Source: Gammaproteobacteria bacterium (GTDB taxonomy: Bacteria > Pseudomonadota > Gammaproteobacteria > Methylococcales > Methylomonadaceae). Taken from it: a DNA stretch of 7,497 nt. The notes beneath the pieces were generated by a model. The model had not been told where the DNA came from and did not search any database. It was given only the letters and a program-made list of their open reading frames with translations. The translations under genes and the position numbers were made by a program. Of this stretch, positions 5,267-7,497 are shown in pieces (positions within the stretch are counted from its first letter, which is position 1; each line of letters starts with the position of its first letter). The stretch covers positions 1 through 7,497 of the forward strand of contig JANEMG010000105.1 of the NCBI GenBank assembly GCA_024511045.1, given 5' to 3'.

Positions 5267-7018
5267 GCCCGTTGCCTCGATGTCAATGCGTGAAAACCTG
5301 TTGCGGTACCACTGCGCCACATAGCTTCTTGGCAGAAAAACGCCAGTCTGGACGTAATGCAATTTATATTCATTGTTCAGGGTCGCATTGAACAGGCGCT
5401 TGGCCAATACCGTTCCGCAATAGAGCAGCTGATCCCCTGCCCTGATTTCATAGTCTGCATCGGGCAGCACGTGTATCCGCTCACCGGATTTGACCACGAA
5501 CACCACCAGATCCAGCGAGCGATCCCGGTCATCCGGGTTTTTCAGCAAATCCCCCAGAACAACCCGCCTGCCTGCCTTCAGGCTTCGCATTACCGCCTTG
5601 CTGTTTTCCTCGTTGAAAACAATCGTCACCAGATGCGGCTTGCTGCTGCCCACCGTTCCGCGCAGCCTGTCGATGACCAGATCCATCTCTTCTGCACGGC
5701 CCGGCTTGTTTTCCAGCAAATGCTGAAAAAAGGGCTTGAGCAGCGGGGCGATCAGCAAAAACAGGATCCGACGCGCGATCACCAGGGAAGGCTGCATGAT
5801 CATATCGAACTGCGCCGTGTTGAAAGCCACTTCATTGATGTGCCGATTCTGGCGCACGATGCTGAACAGCCCGGGATTCAAGGTCCGGGCATTGAGCAAA
5901 ATTCCCAGGTTGTGACCATCGTCGTCGGTGCCGGCCAGAATTCCCACGGCCTCCTTGATCCCGGCCCTGGTCAGCGTTCTCGCCGTGGAACGGCCGACGA
6001 TATAGCGGTCGACATATTTTTCATCCTTATTTTCATGCGGGTCGATCACCGCTGTCCTGATATTGTTTTTGGCCAGCACATAATTCACTTCATGACCCAT
6101 CCGCCCATAGCCGCAGATGATCCATTGTCCCTTGGGCAGGCGCACAAACTGGTCCAGCGTCGCCCCCTTTTCACCCACCAGCCATTTGTTCAGGGTATAG
6201 AAACCGGGATGCAGCATGGAAGCGGCGAGGACCTTGGCAAAGGTTTTGAAGGGATCGACGATATGCACCTCGCCGCCCAGGGTCGCCAGCGTTTCCTCGA
6301 AGACCTCCACCTTGGACATGGTGATGATGTCGACTTGCGGGTTCAGCAGCCTGGCCAGTGCGGATATTTTTAAATTGACCTCTTCATTGTTGGTGATGGC
6401 AACCACCGCCTTGCAATTGCCTTTTTGCAGCCCGGCCTCCAGCAGGTGCCTGGGAATACTGGCATCGGCACACAACCCCGGCACATGCATGCTGTAATTG
6501 CGTAATTGCAGCGCCTTGATGCGCTCCTCATCGGCATCGATGATCACCGCAGACATACCCGACTCGCTGAGGCCCCGGGTCAGAACGCTGCCCGTATCGC
6601 CAAAGCCGCAGATGATATAGAAATCCTCCACGATACGATTGACGCTGCGGGAAAAACGCCATTCCGCCAGCGCCCTGACAAAGAATGGATTCTGCAGAAG
6701 CTGTACGATACTGCCTATGGCATAAAACCAGGTGATCACGCTGACATAGAGACAGATGATCGCCCAAAGCCGCTGGCCATTGCTGAAGGTGAAAGGTATC
6801 TCGCCGAAGCCTGTAGTGGTCGCCGTATAGGTCATGAAGTAAAACGCATGAAAAATACTCATGTACTGCGTTTCACCATCGATCTTCGGGCCGGGAATGA
6901 GTACCATGCCCAGCACGGAAATGGCATAGACGACGATCAGGGTGATAATCGGGCGGCGCATTTCGCGCAGTACGATAAAGGTGACCCGGCTCAGATCGGT
7001 TGCAGTCGCGGCAGGCAT
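5258..7018 (-). CDS. Two-TM potassium channel with tandem RCK (TrkA-N) domains
   Basis: A 586-residue inner-membrane K+ channel subunit. TM1 lies near residues 25-42, the pore helix 53-66, the selectivity filter at T68-T69-G70-F71-G72 followed by E73, and TM2 84-108. The first RCK domain starts at about 132 with the Rossmann loop GFGDTG (138-143) and acid D161. The second starts at about 298 with GYGRMG (303-308) and acid D326. A TrkA-C-like segment ends the protein (about 500-536, 'YEIRAGDQLLYCG'). Two RCK domains per subunit resemble the layout of BK channels and bacterial GsuK, so four subunits would build a complete gating ring; ligand (nucleotide, Ca2+ or other) cannot be told from sequence. 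ATG 7018 is the first possible in-frame start, because an in-frame TGA lies upstream. No good ribosome site precedes it, and it starts 22 bp after the small membrane-protein gene, suggesting translational coupling. Confidence 0.93.
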   Translation of the reverse strand: MPAATATDLSRVTFIVLREMRRPIITLIVVYAISVLGMVLIPGPKIDGETQYMSIFHAFYFMTYTATTTGFGEIPFTFSNGQRLWAIICLYVSVITWFYAIGSIVQLLQNPFFVRALAEWRFSRSVNRIVEDFYIICGFGDTGSVLTRGLSESGMSAVIIDADEERIKALQLRNYSMHVPGLCADASIPRHLLEAGLQKGNCKAVVAITNNEEVNLKISALARLLNPQVDIITMSKVEVFEETLATLGGEVHIVDPFKTFAKVLAASMLHPGFYTLNKWLVGEKGATLDQFVRLPKGQWIICGYGRMGHEVNYVLAKNNIRTAVIDPHENKDEKYVDRYIVGRSTARTLTRAGIKEAVGILAGTDDDGHNLGILLNARTLNPGLFSIVRQNRHINEVAFNTAQFDMIMQPSLVIARRILFLLIAPLLKPFFQHLLENKPGRAEEMDLVIDRLRGTVGSSKPHLVTIVFNEENSKAVMRSLKAGRRVVLGDLLKNPDDRDRSLDLVVFVVKSGERIHVLPDADYEIRAGDQLLYCGTVLAKRLFNATLNNEYKLHYVQTGVFLPRSYVAQWYRNRFSRIDIEATGKK

Positions 7019-7040
7019 GGCAGCAAGGACCGGGAAAAGA

Positions 7041-7424
7041 CTACAGTCTGGACATCAGGGTTTCAGAGACCAGCATGATCACGGAAATGATGTTGGCCAG
7101 CAACGCCCCGGCGGCCAGGGAAACGATGCTGACCATGACATCGGAGGTCAACCCTGTTTCCGCTATGTGCACCGCCACTGTCCAGTAGGTGGCTACGGCC
7201 AGCAACTGCAGATCGGCGACCAGACTGGTGGCCAGCAGAACGGCGCCGATCTGGGAGCGGTCCCCCAGTTTCAAGCCGGTGGCGATCAGATTGACGACGA
7301 TCACTCCCAGCAGCTCGTAGACATTATGGTGTGAAGGGTTTTCCATCTCACCGACAACGAAACCGAAATTCAAGGTCAATGCAAAAATAATAAAGAAACC
7401 AAAGATAACTTTTTCAAGATTCAT
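7041..7424 (-). CDS. Small four-helix membrane protein, DUF6394-like
   Basis: A 127-residue protein beginning MNLEKVIFGFFIIFALTLNFGF, which I recognise from memory as the conserved, uncharacterised DUF6394 family; no function is established that I know of. Predicted hydrophobic helices lie near 5-24, 37-52, 58-85 and 96-120. The loop after helix 1 carries the conserved-looking MENPSHHNVYELLG block (27-40), and KLGDRSQIGA (52-61) precedes helix 3, with LATSLVADLQL (64-74) inside it. The N-terminal segment lacks a clear signal-peptidase site, so an integral inner-membrane protein is likely. It lies 22 bp upstream of the tandem-RCK K+ channel on the same strand, as one transcription unit. A role as accessory subunit or regulator of the channel is inference from neighbourhood. 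TGAGAAA, about 6 bp before the ATG, is a weak ribosome site. The helices could also suit a small transport or stress membrane protein. Confidence 0.8.
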   Translation of the reverse strand: MNLEKVIFGFFIIFALTLNFGFVVGEMENPSHHNVYELLGVIVVNLIATGLKLGDRSQIGAVLLATSLVADLQLLAVATYWTVAVHIAETGLTSDVMVSIVSLAAGALLANIISVIMLVSETLMSRL

Positions 7425-7497
7425 AGCAATTTCTCAGGCATATTGCCCATCGACGAAGAGTTTATCCAGAAATTTTCCTGCCAGCCCATTCTATGCC

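Noticed and set aside
5357..6373. Long plus-strand open frame of 338 codons opposite the K+ channel gene
   Set aside because: Its protein is rich in His, Gln and Arg with no recognisable domain, and the opposite strand encodes a clear channel with pore and RCK motifs. It is an antisense shadow.
7425..7497. Possible gene ends or starts at the right edge (minus-strand tail ending FLDKLFVDGQYA; plus-strand TTG start at 7443 giving PIDEEFIQKF)
   Set aside because: Only 73 bp are visible and several frames on both strands look protein-like. The FLDKLFVDGQYA frame has a TAG 18 codons before its stop. None can be supported over the others.

Overview
The window reads as chromosomal DNA of a gammaproteobacterium with moderately high GC. 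The IspH, RraA-type and RND proteins all look like those of gammaproteobacteria such as Pseudomonas relatives, methanotrophs or sulfur oxidisers. This placement rests on remembered protein similarity only; no rRNA or other marker is present.

Layout, left to right. (1) Positions 1-3313, plus strand: the last 65 codons of a periplasmic adaptor (membrane fusion protein), overlapping by ATGA a complete 1038-residue RND efflux permease. Together they form an inner-membrane efflux pump; no outer-membrane channel gene is visible here. (2) A perfect 8-bp hairpin without a T-run lies in the gap, followed by an RraA-type gene (3412-3897). (3) ispH (3938-4891) encodes the last enzyme of the MEP isoprenoid pathway and has all its cluster and active-site residues. 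(4) Positions 4892-5257 are a gene-free gap of 366 bp between convergent genes. The gap is unusually structured: a nested inverted-repeat element of about 156 bp (4978-5133), then three perfect hairpins (5137-5169, 5170-5199, 5223-5249). (5) On the minus strand, a two-gene unit: a 127-residue four-helix membrane protein (DUF6394-like, 7424-7041), then 22 bp later a 586-residue two-helix potassium channel with two tandem RCK domains (7018-5258).

The plus-strand genes show no shared pathway. RND efflux, RraA-type protein and IspH look like ordinary neighbours. The minus-strand pair looks functional: a tight tandem of a small conserved membrane protein with a ligand-gated K+ channel suggests a channel plus accessory subunit. 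The most unusual items are the nested palindromic element, which allows mutually exclusive pairings and may be a mobile repeat or a structured RNA, and the small membrane protein/channel pair. Nothing resembling a CRISPR array, tRNA, rRNA, insertion-sequence transposase or phage gene was seen.
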